Positions 6,046-6,531 of a stretch of 6,531 nt of DNA are shown here, in pieces (positions within the stretch are counted from its first letter, which is position 1; each line of letters opens with the position of its first letter). The DNA lies in NCBI GenBank assembly GCA_027031185.1, contig JALVEF010000527.1, positions 1-6,531 on the forward strand. The letters run 5' to 3'. A program made the position numbers and the translations under genes. This DNA comes from Saprospiraceae bacterium. Its GTDB lineage: Bacteria; Bacteroidota; Bacteroidia; Chitinophagales; Saprospiraceae. The notes under the pieces were generated by a model that was not told the DNA's origin, did not search any database, and was given only the letters and a program-made list of their open reading frames with translations.

Positions 6046-6531
6046 ATGATGTATTTCATAAAAACACCGCGCGTCGCCAAGCGACTCTTCCCGAATTATA
6101 TCTGGGATGTAGCCACGGATGAGCCCGTGGTGTACTTCACTTTTGATGACGGCCCGATTCCGGAAGTGACACCGCGTATCCTGGACATACTGGCCGCGTA
6201 TGATGCCAAAGCCACTTTTTTCTGCGTAGGTGACAACGTGCGAAAGCATCCGGATATCTTCCAAAAGATCATACAAGCCGACCACCGGGTCGGCAATCAC
6301 ACCTTTAACCACCTGAACAGCTGCCGGACGCCCCAGGAAATTTTCCTGGACAATGTGGAGCAATGCGCCCGGTGGGTACCTTCCAAAATGTTTCGCCCGC
6401 CCTACGGCCGCATCGGCCGCCAAACGGCCCAGCTACTCCAAAAGCGGGGATATAAGATCATCATGTGGGACATTATGTGCGGGGACTTTGACCGGCGCGT
6501 CACCTGGCAAAATTGTCACGACCGCATCGTC
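6046..6531 (+). CDS. NodB-type polysaccharide deacetylase (3' end outside window)
   Basis: The first 162 residues are present and the frame is open to the right edge. The family is carbohydrate esterase 4, which removes N- or O-acetyl groups from glycans such as peptidoglycan or chitin using a divalent metal. Visible motifs in order: TFDDGP (32-37; base Asp34, metal ligand Asp35), HTFNH (85-89; metal ligands His85 and His89), RPPYG (117-121; Arg117), and WDIMCGDFD (141-149; Asp142). The last NodB motif is expected beyond the window. There is no signal peptide or membrane segment: the N-terminus reads MMYFIKTPRVAKRLFPNYIW, and the NodB fold starts almost at once. From memory, compact Bacteroidota homologues are about 200 residues, so roughly three quarters is seen here. 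The gene follows the peptidase by 138 nt with a strong stem-loop between them, so it may be transcribed separately. I found no clear promoter in that gap. The substrate and compartment are unknown. Confidence 0.9.
   Translation, partial: MMYFIKTPRVAKRLFPNYIWDVATDEPVVYFTFDDGPIPEVTPRILDILAAYDAKATFFCVGDNVRKHPDIFQKIIQADHRVGNHTFNHLNSCRTPQEIFLDNVEQCARWVPSKMFRPPYGRIGRQTAQLLQKRGYKIIMWDIMCGDFDRRVTWQNCHDRIV

Overview
This window looks like a chromosomal segment of a Bacteroidota bacterium, probably from the Saprospiria/Chitinophagia side. That placement is inference from three things seen here: a very large secreted protein ending in a type IX secretion (T9SS) C-terminal sorting domain, a TTG-N19-TAnnTTTG promoter of the Bacteroidota type, and start sites mostly without a Shine-Dalgarno sequence. 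It holds two complete genes, one gene cut by the right edge, and two blocks of noncoding repeats. I see no tRNA, rRNA, CRISPR array, insertion sequence transposase or phage gene.

Layout. Positions 1-212 are repeats: a 77-bp module present twice at a 91-bp period, running into an array of CCGYTAYA-like octamers that overlaps the 3' end of the first gene. Positions 200-3376 (minus strand) encode a 1058-residue secreted clan GH-A glycoside hydrolase, with a carbohydrate-binding module inserted inside the catalytic barrel. Positions 3377-4038 are a 662-bp noncoding region between divergent genes. It contains two small hairpins, two ~107-bp elements with 15-16 bp terminal inverted repeats, more octamers, and a promoter. 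Positions 4039-5907 (plus strand) encode a 622-residue exported M1 metallopeptidase. A perfect 19-bp stem-loop follows it. From 6046 to the right edge is the first 162 codons of a NodB-type polysaccharide deacetylase.

The three genes do not form an obvious pathway. The hydrolase points to degradation of an extracellular polysaccharide outside the cell, and the M1 enzyme to peptide trimming in the periplasm. The deacetylase acts on an unknown N-acetylated glycan, or on no glycan at all. No SusC/SusD pair, regulator or transporter lies beside the hydrolase, so it is not visibly part of a polysaccharide utilization locus.

The least ordinary part is the repeat system. The same 13-15 bp core (GTAAGTGCGGGRC) occurs six times on both flanks of the hydrolase gene, and in all four forward copies it is followed directly by CCGYTAYA-type octamers. 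I found no sign of a new defence or biosynthetic system; the repeats are the best candidate for something poorly described.
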